Part shown: one piece after another, positions 34,501 to 43,557 of the stretch | How the letters are laid out: each line of letters opens with the position of its first letter | Numbering within the stretch: the stretch's first letter is position 1 | Assembly (NCBI GenBank): GCA_009919175.1 | Contig: RGCL01000012.1 | Coordinates: 1-55,432 of the forward strand | Direction of reading: 5' to 3' | Length of the DNA: 55,432 nucleotides | Source of the DNA: Betaproteobacteria bacterium | Lineage (GTDB): Bacteria > Pseudomonadota > Gammaproteobacteria > Burkholderiales > Burkholderiaceae_C | Notes under the pieces: generated by a model | The model's database searches: none | Seen by the model: the letters and a program-made list of their open reading frames with translations, nothing else | What the model was told of the DNA's origin: nothing | Position numbers and translations under genes: made by a program

Positions 34501-35311
34501 GAATCTGAATTCGCCCCTGCAATCCAACGCGGCGTCCTCGGCTTCCAGCCCCACGGCTTCGCTACCCATGGTGAATACATCGCGAACCGTGGAGTCGATA
34601 AGCCTCAGTGCCCTCCCACCCGGCGCCATGTCGAGCATGGGCAATGCGCGAACCAATCCGGCGTTTGCTTTTTCAGATCGCCGCGACGACCAGGGGCCGC
34701 GCCCGCCGGGCAAGGCCGTGATTCGACCGTTTGCCAGCCAGATCCCAGACGCCAGGTTCACGACCGAGAGCTGGCTCACCCTCCAATGGAGTCGCTCGGA
34801 AGGGGAAGTCGCCACCGATTGGTCTTTTCTGCTCGATGGCAGCCCGGTGGTGAACCGCCAATCCCTGGCGCCGCAACAAATTCAGTCGGGCAATGCGCCT
34901 CTGCCCAAGCTCACGGCGGGGAACCACTCCGTCGTGGTTCAGTTGTGCAACAGCTCTGGGTGCACCATGAGCGAGGCCGTCAGCCTTGAGGTTCAAGGCT
35001 CGGCGCTACAAGCCACACAAAGGGCGCCCGACCCACCGCTCATCCTGGCCAATACGCAGTGGACCAGCGATCGCGTCATGGTGCATTGGCGCTCAGGTGA
35101 TGTGCCGGGCGATCAGGTGGACATCATGATCAATGGCCGCAGCATGGAAGGGCGCCTGGCGGTTCGCTCAGGGATGGGACAATCGGGCTCTCATAGCTAT
35201 TCTTACCAGGGGGATCTTGGCGTCCAGCAAGCCGTGGTGACCGTGTTGCTTTGCAACGCTTATGGCTGCACATCCAGCCAGCCCTACACCATCAAGCGTT
35301 TTGGATTCTGA
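31574..35311 (+). CDS. Exported protein of about 11 ChiA_N-like Ig modules
   Basis: A 1245-residue protein with signal peptide MKQIIRWLFIGLGLALASSLSVHA. It then has about 11 modules of 95-110 residues, each opening with a KP-x-hydrophobic strand and V[ST]W. Eight or so end in a disulfide-like motif LCN-x(2,4)-C: LCNGDSC, LCNGTTC, LCNTKGC, LCDAQKQC, VCNANGC, TCLVDKC, LCNSSGC, LCNAYGC. A Ser-rich linker (about residues 950-1035) precedes the last two modules. The modules resemble the N-terminal ChiA_N domain of Serratia ChiA (VALCNADGC) and the matching module in the chitinase at 18341-22846. It has no catalytic domain; the likely role is extracellular chitin/glycan contact or a surface stalk. 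It is in an operon with the secretin. Confidence 0.85.
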   Translation: MKQIIRWLFIGLGLALASSLSVHAELPDYPSITRPANYAKLPVGKEVTVTWTTSDGPGGTSWALLYKGQSVASASSSANAVVTNGEIKWTPSKDQMGDSQSLIIQLCNGDSCRTGPVIEVSVVDGKPGTPVITSGATGVDGKYQVVWSMQGGVTGSSWQAVVDDTVAYTGTLTGGTDLNPGTQAGSAWLDLSAGTHTIKVILKNDYGESVSSTQSVTMPQITPGQASLASEWSNRVVTKGTSYSVSWSTLGNAAKSGSLIFDGTEVAKFTLDTAGKSGSLTWTPSASTGGSYKSLSLKLCNGTTCTDGQDFQVMVKDWTPGKPTLSGLSTVILGSSYQLSWNRIEGFCGTSWQLYKRIGQTDNALGSETNLATCVRSDVAQSDSVILNPSALTKGSNVFVVRLYRKEGDVKAFVDSDVFTVTATESVAPTPALTAPRLIANHTAIATGGSVTLTWTAPKGNYLSWQLKESGNSYPGGTISTTGDDQTSSMTVSLNTAKDYAFSVRAYTGSSSAGDFRDSNEVLISVRDVVGVTAVNKAVVASPGTSLIFGSEIPISWSVVAGGTPASSRLYVNKGLTNGQTLEGTSITRSTSGWNGSFSVKGLGVGSHTIQVELCNTKGCVLSDAQTLTVVANTSNLVKPTVTSAPPSSMAKGGQHLLKWEAATTQAVSWQVFNGTQTLTDLQVPVRVSNQTLQKGEVGLVFGLAQQYKLTIKLCDAQKQCVSSDEKIVNVTDGTNNSFFPPSKPTFLATGSSTKVGQALSFTWTSNDNLTPLTSWSIKQGATVLAQENLPASTQKNFSKTVPLSWLVPGSNDLVASVCNANGCTTSDALTINVTTAEGQSVGGVPDRPELDASNVKRVTVGEPINLTWSIKANGLKGEYWKYLLRGAEGYSELTASLAIDPNSPVTTKRSVPLVFNTDGTKSILVRTCLVDKCVDSAIFDLVVSAPVSATALPATSAVRSGVGSASQASTVNPSSNLNSPLQSNAASSASSPTASLPMVNTSRTVESISLSALPPGAMSSMGNARTNPAFAFSDRRDDQGPRPPGKAVIRPFASQIPDARFTTESWLTLQWSRSEGEVATDWSFLLDGSPVVNRQSLAPQQIQSGNAPLPKLTAGNHSVVVQLCNSSGCTMSEAVSLEVQGSALQATQRAPDPPLILANTQWTSDRVMVHWRSGDVPGDQVDIMINGRSMEGRLAVRSGMGQSGSHSYSYQGDLGVQQAVVTVLLCNAYGCTSSQPYTIKRFGF

Positions 35312-35335
35312 GGTGTTCCTGGTGCATCGCAAATC

Positions 35336-35836
35336 ATGCCGATTGAGCACGCCAGCCCCGATTTTTCAGAACACCTCATTGACCCTTTGCACATCGAAGA
35401 GGCGGTTGCGCAGCTCAAGCGCAAAGGGCCAGTGGTCTTCACCAATGGTGTCTTCGATGTCCTGCATCGCGGCCATGTGACTTACCTGGCGCAGGCCCGG
35501 GCGTTGGGCGCCTCGCTGGTGGTGGCCTTGAACACCGATGCCTCGGCCAAGCGGCTGGGCAAAGGCGAAGACCGCCCGCTCAACACCTTGGCCGACCGCG
35601 CATGGGTCATGGCGGCCTTGGCCTCGGTGAGCAGGGTCACCTGGTTTGATGAAGACACGCCGCTTGCCCTCATTCAGCGCATCCGCCCCGATGTGCTGGT
35701 CAAAGGCGGGGACTACAACATGGATGTCCTGGCCGAGGCGCAATGGGTGCGTGCACAAGGTGGCAAGGCGCTGGCCATTCCCTTTGTCTCGGGCTACTCC
35801 ACCACCCAGTTGGTCAATCGCATCCGCCAATCCTGA
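35336..35836 (+). CDS. rfaE2: D-glycero-beta-D-manno-heptose 1-phosphate adenylyltransferase
   Basis: A 166-residue nucleotidyltransferase of the cytidylyltransferase fold. FTNGVFDVLHRGHVTYL holds the HxGH ATP-binding motif; RPDVLVKGGDYNMD and the C-terminal SGYSTTQLVNRI are diagnostic of the RfaE2/HldE C-terminal domain. It converts heptose 1-phosphate to ADP-heptose for LPS inner core synthesis. In Betaproteobacteria this half is a separate gene rather than fused to the kinase. It follows the Ig-repeat gene by 24 bp in the same direction and converges on glnE. Confidence 0.95.
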   Translation: MPIEHASPDFSEHLIDPLHIEEAVAQLKRKGPVVFTNGVFDVLHRGHVTYLAQARALGASLVVALNTDASAKRLGKGEDRPLNTLADRAWVMAALASVSRVTWFDEDTPLALIQRIRPDVLVKGGDYNMDVLAEAQWVRAQGGKALAIPFVSGYSTTQLVNRIRQS

Positions 35837-35858
35837 AGCCAGGCTGCTCAGCCATGTG

Positions 35859-38588
35859 TCACACCTGCGATGTGCCAGGGCGTTGACCCAGGACTTCGTC
35901 CCACAGTCGCAAGATCGCCTGGCGCTGCGTGGTCAGCTCTTGGGCACTGACCTGGGTGCTGTCTTCATTGAGCCTGGCCTGGTGCTGGCGATGACGCAGT
36001 TGCCGATAGGCATTGGCTGCGTCTTGCCCCACGCCTGCGATCAGCAGCCCAGCCTGCTCTGCACGCAGCAGCAAGGCAATGTTGCCCACGTTGTCGCGCA
36101 ACTCCGGGTGTTCATGGGCATGCAGCAACACCAGGTGTTGCATCACAAATTCAACATCGATCATGCCGCCGGGGCTGTGTTTGAGGTCAAAGCGGCCCGA
36201 TGCGACTGGGCGCGCCTGCGCAAGGCGTTCACGCATGGCGCGGATCTCGTCGCCCAGGTGCTGGGCATCGCGCGGTGCGGTGATGACTTGCACGCGCACG
36301 CCCTCGAGTTGCGCGGTCATGTCGGCATTGCCCCAGCAACAGCGTGCGCGTGTCATGGCCTGATGCTCCCAGGTCCAGGCGGCGTTGCTGCCGCGCTGGG
36401 TTTGGTAGTCGATGAACGCCTTGAGCTCGCTCACCAGCAAGCCGGAGTTGCCATTGGGACGCAAGGCGGTGTCGATCTCATAGAGGTCGCCCTCTTCGGT
36501 TTTGACCGTGAGCCAATTCACCCACTTGCGCACCAGGCGTGCGTATATGTCAGAGGCCTGGGGATGGTCGTCGTCGTACACAAAGACCAAATCCAGGTCG
36601 CCGCCATAGCCCAATTCTTTGCCGCCCAACTTGCCGTAGGCCATGATCCCCAGTTGGGGCTCGGGTCGATGCCGCTGGGGCATGCGCTCCCACACCCAGC
36701 GCAAACTCAGGTCCAGCAGCACGTCGGCAATCTGGCTCAGGTCGTCGGCCACTTGCTCGACCGTCAACTGGCCGGCCACGTCTCGCGCCAGGGTCAGAAA
36801 GACTTCACTGTGGTGCGCGCGCCTGAGCAAGTTGAGCTGATCTTCTTCGCTGTCGTGCCCGCTTTGCAGCAACGCCTCGCGGCGCTGGCTGAGGATGTGT
36901 CGCAACTGCAATGCATTCACCCGGCCTTTGCGCGCGTCGGGCAGCGCCAGCTCATCGATCACCTCGGGGTGGCGGCTGAGGTAGCGGCTCACCCAGCGGG
37001 CTGCGCCGAGCAAATCCAGCAAGTGCCGGTTCACGCCAGGGCGCTCGATCAGCAAGGCCAGGTAGGAGTCACGCCGAAACAGCACGGGCAGCCAGTCCAT
37101 CCAGCGCGTCACGGCATCGGTGCTGCAAGCGCCCTGGGCATGCCAACCCAGCACCTCGCCGAGCAACTGCTGCAAGCGGCGCTGGGCCTGGTCGCGCAAG
37201 GCACGCCGGTGGGGGTGGTCGAAGAGGGCTTGCAAATGCGAGCGCACAGGCTCTTCGGTCAGTGCCAGCAGGCCCGCCTCATCTGAGGGACGCTGAGAGC
37301 TTGGCTGCGGAGTCGATTCGCCCGCTGGGTTGTCATTGGCTTCCCCCTGGCCGAGCAAGACATCGAACTCACGCGCCACGAACTCGCGGTGGCCGTCCAG
37401 TGCCCCATCAAAGGCGGCCTGGGTGTCAAAGCCCATGGCCTGCGCCAACCAGATCCGGTCCTGCTCGTCTTGCGGCAGCGCATGGGTTTGCTGGTCGTCG
37501 AGGTACTGGATGCGGTGCTCGACCTGGCGCAAAAACACATAGGCAGCTTGCAGCGCATCGGCGGTCGCGCGGGTCATGAGCTGGGCATGCGCCACGCGAT
37601 CCAGTGAGGAAAGGGTTTGCTGGTCGCGCAGTTCAGGAAAGCGCCCAGCACGCACCACTTGCAGCAGCTGCACAATGAATTCAATTTCGCGGATGCCCCC
37701 GCGCCCGAGCTTCACGTCCTGCGCCCGGTGGCTGCGATGGGCGCTCACCGCCGTGGTGCGCACCGCATGCTGGCGGATCTGTCGATGCAACTGCCGCAAC
37801 GACTCGAACACGTTGTAGTCCAGGTGCCGCCGAAACACAAAGGGCGTGATGATGCTGTTGAGTGACTGACCTTCGTCCCCCGGCGCAGTACAGGCCACAC
37901 ACCGTGCCTTGAGCCAGGCAAACCGCTCCCATTCACGCCCCTGCACCAGGAAATAGGTTTCCAGTGCATCGCTGGAGACGGTCACGGGGCCAGACAAGCC
38001 ATTGGGTCGCAAGGCCAGGTCCACCCGAAACACAAAGCCGTGTTCGGTGGTTTCGCCAATGAGCTGTTGCAGCGACCTGGCCAATTTGGCAAAAAACGCA
38101 GCGTTGTCGATGGGCCTGGCGCCATCGGTTTGTCCGTCTTCGTCATGCACATAAATCAGGTCGATGTCGCTGGACACATTGAGCTCGCGTGCGCCCAACT
38201 TGCCCATGCCCATGACCCACAGGCGTGCGGTGTCGCCCACTGGGGTGCGAGGCATGCCATGAACGCTCGACCACTCCGCCCAGGCATGGTCCAGGGCATG
38301 GCGCAGGGCAAACTCGGCCAGGTCGCTCATGCCGTGGGTGACCACCTCCAGTGGGCATTGCTCAACGCAGTCGAGCACCACCAGGCGTTCAAAGACCAGC
38401 TGGCGCAGCACCCGCAGGCGATCGGGCAACTGAGGCCAGTCAGCGGCCAATTGCTCAAAGGCCGTTTGCAGCTGGGGCATGCGAGGCGGGCCGGGGGGAA
38501 GCACCGCCAGCCATTTGGCATAGCGACGCCGGATGCGGGTGACGGTGCGGGCATGGCTGGCCAGCGCGTCGCGCTCAATGCCATTCAT
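35859..38588 (-). CDS. glnE: Bifunctional glutamine synthetase adenylyltransferase/adenylyl-removing enzyme
   Basis: A 909-residue protein with two homologous nucleotidyltransferase halves. The N-terminal adenylyl-removing half contains GMGKLGARELNVSSDIDLIY; the C-terminal adenylylating half contains AYGKLGGKELGYGGDLDLVF. Both keep the paired Asp residues for metal binding. In response to PII and glutamine it attaches or removes AMP on glutamine synthetase, setting ammonia assimilation. The length is slightly shorter than the E. coli protein (946). Divergent from yhdP, with 51 bp between starts. Confidence 0.97.
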   Translation of the reverse strand: MNGIERDALASHARTVTRIRRRYAKWLAVLPPGPPRMPQLQTAFEQLAADWPQLPDRLRVLRQLVFERLVVLDCVEQCPLEVVTHGMSDLAEFALRHALDHAWAEWSSVHGMPRTPVGDTARLWVMGMGKLGARELNVSSDIDLIYVHDEDGQTDGARPIDNAAFFAKLARSLQQLIGETTEHGFVFRVDLALRPNGLSGPVTVSSDALETYFLVQGREWERFAWLKARCVACTAPGDEGQSLNSIITPFVFRRHLDYNVFESLRQLHRQIRQHAVRTTAVSAHRSHRAQDVKLGRGGIREIEFIVQLLQVVRAGRFPELRDQQTLSSLDRVAHAQLMTRATADALQAAYVFLRQVEHRIQYLDDQQTHALPQDEQDRIWLAQAMGFDTQAAFDGALDGHREFVAREFDVLLGQGEANDNPAGESTPQPSSQRPSDEAGLLALTEEPVRSHLQALFDHPHRRALRDQAQRRLQQLLGEVLGWHAQGACSTDAVTRWMDWLPVLFRRDSYLALLIERPGVNRHLLDLLGAARWVSRYLSRHPEVIDELALPDARKGRVNALQLRHILSQRREALLQSGHDSEEDQLNLLRRAHHSEVFLTLARDVAGQLTVEQVADDLSQIADVLLDLSLRWVWERMPQRHRPEPQLGIMAYGKLGGKELGYGGDLDLVFVYDDDHPQASDIYARLVRKWVNWLTVKTEEGDLYEIDTALRPNGNSGLLVSELKAFIDYQTQRGSNAAWTWEHQAMTRARCCWGNADMTAQLEGVRVQVITAPRDAQHLGDEIRAMRERLAQARPVASGRFDLKHSPGGMIDVEFVMQHLVLLHAHEHPELRDNVGNIALLLRAEQAGLLIAGVGQDAANAYRQLRHRQHQARLNEDSTQVSAQELTTQRQAILRLWDEVLGQRPGTSQV

Positions 38589-38639
38589 GGGGCAAGCTCC
38601 TGAGGTGAAGGTGATAATTGCCAGGGCAGACTCCGCACC

Positions 38640-41600
38640 ATGGACACCACCGAATCCACCGCATCACCACCTCCACCCAGCGCACCACCTGCCGCAGGTG
38701 CCTGGCTGTGGCTGGATGTGGCGGCCAAATGGGTCTGGCGCGCTGCACTGGCCTTTTGGGCGTTGCTGGTGATCACGGCCCTCTTGCTTCATTTCTGGAT
38801 TGTGCCCCGTTTGGGGGATTTGAAAGACGATGTGGCGCATTGGGCCAGCCAGCAATCGGGTTTGCGCATTGAGATCGACTCGCTGGATGTGGTCTCACAT
38901 GTGTTTTGGGCCAGCGTGGAGGCCAAGGGCATCTCGGTGTCCACCATCGATGGCCGGCGCGTCTTATCGTTGCCCAAAACCACCTTCGACTTCAGTGCGC
39001 GCTCCTTGCTTGCCCAGAGCGTGGACCGCTTGGTGATGGACGAGCTCAGCCTGGAGCTTGGCCGCGATGAGCAGGGTCGCTGGACGGTGGCAGGCCTTCC
39101 CCTTCAGCCCAGTGACGACGCCAAACACCCCTTGGCGCAATGGCTGCTCAATCAACCCCAGTTGCAACTTCGCCAAGCCCGCCTGAGCTGGCGTGAACAC
39201 GCCAGTGAGCCCGTCGAGTGGCTCAACCAGGTGGACCTGGAGATGAGCGCAGGCCTTTTTCAACACCGCTTCAACTTGAGAGCGACGCCAGCTTTGGCCG
39301 ACATGGGACAACGATTCGGCGCCATGGGTCGATTCAGCGAGCCTTTGTTCACAGGCCGCAGCGGCGACCCCAGCACCTGGCAAGGCGAGGTTTATCTGGA
39401 GGCCTCGGAGTTATCGGCCAAGCCCTGGTTTGCCCGCTGGCAACTCAAGGCACCCATTGAATTCAACGCCAAGGCGGCAGTCCGGGCCTGGTTCACGGTG
39501 GATGCGGGCGAGATCCGCCGCGCCGATGTGGACTTGCAAACCGATCATTTGCAACTCAACTGGCCACAACGCAGCCGTGAACTGAACCTGCATCACATCC
39601 AGGGCCGTGTCACCTACACGCAGGACAAGGGTGGGGTGGTGCAGGGCATCAAAACCGATGACTTGCGCTTTGAGACGGCCACGGGTGAGCCTTGGCCTCG
39701 CACGTCACTGAGCCTGAACTGGTCACAAACCGAAGCCGGGGACATCAAGTCGATTGCGGTTCAGGCCGCGCGCATCGATTTGTCGGTGCTGTCCAACCTG
39801 GCGCATGGCCTGGAGTTGCGTCATGACGAGTTGAAGGCCCTGGACAAACTCAAACTCGATGGCCAGATCAAGGACCTGGCCTTGAGCTGGGAGTTGGCTC
39901 AGCCCAACAAGCCGCCCAAGTACGCGATCAAGGCCACCGGCACCCAACTGAGGTGGGCTGCCGTCGAAACTGGCATGGCCGGATTGCCCTGGATACCAGG
40001 ACTCACCTCGGCCAATGCAGAACTCACGATCCAGGAGGGCGAGGGGCGCTTGAACCTCAAGATCGATCGCGGCGAGGTCCATTTGCCCGGCTTGCTGGCC
40101 GAGGCCAGGGTCCCCATCGATGCAGCCCAATTGGCAGTGAAATGGCATCACGATGCCAAGGGCACCGAGGTCGAGTTTTTGCCCTCACAGGTGTCCAACC
40201 GCGATCTGCGGGGCAGCTGGCAGGGCAGCTGGAAGCGTGATCCATCGACCAGTGCCCTGGGGCGGCTGTCGCTTTCCGCCGAGATCCAGGAAGCCCAGGC
40301 CAACCGGGTGTTCCGTTACCTGCCCAGCAGTTTGCCCGCCGATGTCATTCGCTATGTGCAGCAGACGGTGCGTGCAGGCAAGGTGAGCCAGGCCAAGTTC
40401 GAGGTCAAGGGGGATTTGGACCGCTTCCCCTTTGCCAACAGCAAGGACGAACGATTTGAGGTCAAGGCCAAGTTGCTGGACTTGGTCTATCAGTATGTGC
40501 CTGACATCCGGGGCCAAGCCCTTCAGTGGCCGGGCTTTGCCAATCTGGATGCGGACTTCGACATCAAGGGTCTGAGCATGGCCATCCGCAAGGCCAGCGC
40601 CAAGGTGGTGGGTCATCCAGGCGTGAATTGGAAAAACCTCGAGGCGCGGATCGCTGACCTCTCTCGCCCTGTGGTGGACGTCACCGGATCCACCCAAAGC
40701 GATCTGGTGGCCGTGCTGGCTGTGGTGCGGCAAAGCCCCATTGCCGGTCTGATTCAGGATGCCCTCAGCGACACCACAGGCAGCGGCCGCACCAGCCTCG
40801 AACTGGGCTTGCGCATTCCCCTCGATCAGATCGATAAAACCACGGTCAACGGCAAGCTGGCGCTGGACAAGGCTCAGGTGCGCTTAGGCCCATCCATCCC
40901 CGACATGAATGGGGTGACGGGCGATGTGCTGTTCACCGAAAGCCGTTTGCTCATCCCCGCAGTGCGTGCCCAGGTGCTGGGCGCCGAGGCGCGCCTCGAA
41001 GGTGGCCTGGCCTTCACACCGCAAGCCTTGGCCGACTCCAGCAAACCCACCACCCTCAAGGTGTCTGGTGTGGCCACCGCCGCCGGTTTGCGCAATCAGC
41101 GTCAACTCGCTTGGCTGGCTCGTCTGGCCGAGCAATTCGAAGGCAGCGCCCGCTATGAGATGGGCTTGGTCATGCGCGATGGGCAACTCAATTGGCTGCT
41201 GTCTTCTAACCTGCTGGGGTTGTCCTCCAGCCTGCCCGCGCCGCTGGACAAGATGTCGGGTCAGTCCTTGCCCTTGCGCCTGGAGTCTCGCTCTCAAGCC
41301 GCCTCGACGACCGCCACGCGCGCCAACCCCGAGACGGTGCTGTCGCTCAATGTGGGGCAGGTGCTGCGCTCGCAATACGTGGTCAGGACCCAAGCCTCGG
41401 GCGCCCTCGAGCCCTTGAGCGGGGCTTTGTACCTGGGCAATGAGGTTGCTGCCCTGCCCACCCTGGCCAATCGCAGCATCGTTTGGCAATGGAGTTTTTC
41501 GGAGCTGGACTTGGAGCCCTGGCAAAAGCTGTGGCGTCGCCTGGACGTGGAGGCTGCGGCATCGGCCTTGCCGTCGCCGCGCACCACCCGGCCTGCAACG

Positions 41601-42740
41601 CCCGAAGGCATGAACGCCTGGTTGCCAACGCAACTCAATTTCCAGACCGATCGCCTGGTGGCTGGCGGCCGCAATTGGCAATCGGTTCAGGCACGCGCCA
41701 CCCGCAAGGCTCAGGCCTGGGACATTGACCTCAAGGGCGTTGACTTTCTCGGCTCAGGCCAATATCTGCCTGCAAGGGCAGACCAGGCCGCGGAGTTGAA
41801 TTTCCAGTTCCAGCGTTTGGTGATTCCCCCCAGCCTCGCCACCAGCGTGGAGGACGCGCTCACATCTGACGGTCCACGGCAAATGCCCGCGCTCAAGGTG
41901 TCGGTTCAATCCTTGACACTCAGGGGCAAGCCCTGGGGTCGGGTGGACATTGAGGCCGTGAGTCGCGCCTTGCCCCAAGGCGGGCGTGATTGGCAATTGC
42001 AACGATTCGATTTGACCTTGCCGGAGGCCAAGTTCAAGGCCAAGGGCGACTGGAACCCAGCGCGCCTTTCGCAACAAACGCGGCTGGACTTCACCCTTGA
42101 GGTTCAAGATGGCGGCGCCTTCATGTCGCGCTTGGGTGTGCCTGGCGCAGTGCGCTCGGGCCAGGGCAAGCTGGCTGGCAACCTGGGCTGGCAATCCTCG
42201 CCCATGAGCCCCAGCCTCAAGTCCATGAGCGGCCAGTTCAACATGAACATCGAAAAAGGCCAGTTCCTCAAAAGCGAGCCCGGGGTGGGGCGCTTTTTTG
42301 GCATCTTGAGTCTGCAGTCCCTGCCTCGCCGCCTCACGCTGGACTTTCGCGATGTGTTCAGTCAGGGCTTTGCCTTCGATTACTTCCGGGGCGATGTGAG
42401 CATTGAAAAAGGGGTGGCCCGCACCAACAACCTGCAAATGAAAGGCGTGTCGGCGGGCGTGTTCATGGAAGGCTGGGCCAACGTCAACGAGGAAACCCAT
42501 GACCTCAAGGTGGTGGTGGTGCCTGAAATCAACGCCGGGACAGCCTCGCTCTTTTATTCCACCATCAACCCGGTGGTGGGCCTGACTTCGTTTCTGGCGC
42601 AGTACGTGTTGCGCCAGCCGCTCATCAAGGCCAACACCGACCACTTGCACATTTACGGCACGTGGAGCGATCCCACCGTGGACACCATCGATCCTGAGAG
42701 CGGCAAAGTGCTCTCCACCACCAAGGACAAATCGCCATGA
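38640..42740 (+). CDS. yhdP: YhdP family AsmA-like inner-membrane-anchored protein
   Basis: A 1366-residue protein with a short Pro-rich cytoplasmic N-terminus and one membrane anchor at about 31-56 (WRAALAFWALLVITALLLHFWIV). The rest is a very long periplasmic beta-rich region of AsmA/TamB type, ending in the conserved AsmA-like C-terminal segment (RTNNLQMKGVSAGVFMEGWANV through NPVVGLTSFLAQYVL). YhdP-type proteins bridge inner and outer membrane and help move phospholipid. The stop overlaps the nitrilase-family start (ATGA), so the genes are translationally coupled. Confidence 0.93.
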   Translation: MDTTESTASPPPPSAPPAAGAWLWLDVAAKWVWRAALAFWALLVITALLLHFWIVPRLGDLKDDVAHWASQQSGLRIEIDSLDVVSHVFWASVEAKGISVSTIDGRRVLSLPKTTFDFSARSLLAQSVDRLVMDELSLELGRDEQGRWTVAGLPLQPSDDAKHPLAQWLLNQPQLQLRQARLSWREHASEPVEWLNQVDLEMSAGLFQHRFNLRATPALADMGQRFGAMGRFSEPLFTGRSGDPSTWQGEVYLEASELSAKPWFARWQLKAPIEFNAKAAVRAWFTVDAGEIRRADVDLQTDHLQLNWPQRSRELNLHHIQGRVTYTQDKGGVVQGIKTDDLRFETATGEPWPRTSLSLNWSQTEAGDIKSIAVQAARIDLSVLSNLAHGLELRHDELKALDKLKLDGQIKDLALSWELAQPNKPPKYAIKATGTQLRWAAVETGMAGLPWIPGLTSANAELTIQEGEGRLNLKIDRGEVHLPGLLAEARVPIDAAQLAVKWHHDAKGTEVEFLPSQVSNRDLRGSWQGSWKRDPSTSALGRLSLSAEIQEAQANRVFRYLPSSLPADVIRYVQQTVRAGKVSQAKFEVKGDLDRFPFANSKDERFEVKAKLLDLVYQYVPDIRGQALQWPGFANLDADFDIKGLSMAIRKASAKVVGHPGVNWKNLEARIADLSRPVVDVTGSTQSDLVAVLAVVRQSPIAGLIQDALSDTTGSGRTSLELGLRIPLDQIDKTTVNGKLALDKAQVRLGPSIPDMNGVTGDVLFTESRLLIPAVRAQVLGAEARLEGGLAFTPQALADSSKPTTLKVSGVATAAGLRNQRQLAWLARLAEQFEGSARYEMGLVMRDGQLNWLLSSNLLGLSSSLPAPLDKMSGQSLPLRLESRSQAASTTATRANPETVLSLNVGQVLRSQYVVRTQASGALEPLSGALYLGNEVAALPTLANRSIVWQWSFSELDLEPWQKLWRRLDVEAAASALPSPRTTRPATPEGMNAWLPTQLNFQTDRLVAGGRNWQSVQARATRKAQAWDIDLKGVDFLGSGQYLPARADQAAELNFQFQRLVIPPSLATSVEDALTSDGPRQMPALKVSVQSLTLRGKPWGRVDIEAVSRALPQGGRDWQLQRFDLTLPEAKFKAKGDWNPARLSQQTRLDFTLEVQDGGAFMSRLGVPGAVRSGQGKLAGNLGWQSSPMSPSLKSMSGQFNMNIEKGQFLKSEPGVGRFFGILSLQSLPRRLTLDFRDVFSQGFAFDYFRGDVSIEKGVARTNNLQMKGVSAGVFMEGWANVNEETHDLKVVVVPEINAGTASLFYSTINPVVGLTSFLAQYVLRQPLIKANTDHLHIYGTWSDPTVDTIDPESGKVLSTTKDKSP

Positions 42741-43555
42741 AAGTCGCAGCCCTGCAAATGGTGTCTGGTGTGGCCTGGGAGCAGAACCTCGCGGATGCCT
42801 TGCGCCTCATCCGTGATGCTGCGCGACAGGGTGCCGAGCTCGTGGTCCTGCCCGAGCACTTTGCCTTGCTGGGGCGGCGCGACACCGACAAGCTGGCATT
42901 GCGGGAAGTCTGGGGGCAGGGGCCACTGCAAAACGCCCTGGCTGGCGTGGCCCGCGAATGCGCCATCTGGCTGGTGGGCGGGACCTTGCCCATTGCCATC
43001 GAAGGCACCGACCAGCAGGCCTACAACACCTTGCCCGTCTGGAATCCCCAGGGTCAATGCGTGGCGCGCTACGACAAGATCCATCTCTTTGAATTTGACA
43101 ATGGCAACGAGCAGTTCAATGAGTCGGTGGTGCTGCGCCATGGACAGCAGCCCGTGGCAGTGACCCTTCACGACCGGCAAGGCCAGACCTGGCAAATGGG
43201 CTTGAGCGTTTGCTATGACTTGCGTTTCCCCGAGCTGTTTCGTCACTATGCGCAACTCGGCGCGGATGTGCTGGTGGTCCCCAGCGCCTTCACGCACACC
43301 ACAGGCCAGGCGCATTGGGAGGTCTTGCTCAGGGCAAGGGCAATTGAAAACCAGTGCGCGGTGCTGGCGGCGGCGCAAGGGGGTGTTCATGCCAATGGCC
43401 GACACACCTGGGGCGACAGCCTGGTGATCGATGCCTGGGGTCAGGTCCTCAACCGCTTGCCGCAGGGCGAGGGGGTGGTGATGGCCGAATTGGTCAAGGC
43501 CGATCAGGAGCGCGTAAGGGCGCAACTGCCGGCTTTGCGCAACCGGCGCCTCTGA
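42737..43555 (+). CDS. Carbon-nitrogen hydrolase (nitrilase superfamily, Nit1-like amidase)
   Basis: A 272-residue cytosolic enzyme. The catalytic triad is readable: E40 in LVVLPEHFALLG, K114 in RYDKIHLFEFD and C159 in GLSVCYDLRFPELFR. The sequence is close to the Nit1/YbeM-type omega-amidase branch, which hydrolyses deaminated glutathione in characterised members. It overlaps yhdP by 4 bp. This gene order (glnE, yhdP, nitrilase) is common in Burkholderiales. Confidence 0.93.
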   Translation: MKVAALQMVSGVAWEQNLADALRLIRDAARQGAELVVLPEHFALLGRRDTDKLALREVWGQGPLQNALAGVARECAIWLVGGTLPIAIEGTDQQAYNTLPVWNPQGQCVARYDKIHLFEFDNGNEQFNESVVLRHGQQPVAVTLHDRQGQTWQMGLSVCYDLRFPELFRHYAQLGADVLVVPSAFTHTTGQAHWEVLLRARAIENQCAVLAAAQGGVHANGRHTWGDSLVIDAWGQVLNRLPQGEGVVMAELVKADQERVRAQLPALRNRRL

Positions 43556-43557
43556 GG

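Noticed and set aside
33413-34522. 369-residue minus-strand open frame
   Set aside because: Antisense shadow of the Ig-repeat protein in G+C-rich DNA.
35646-37286. 546-residue plus-strand open frame
   Set aside because: Antisense shadow of glnE; Gln/His/Ala-rich and starts inside rfaE2.
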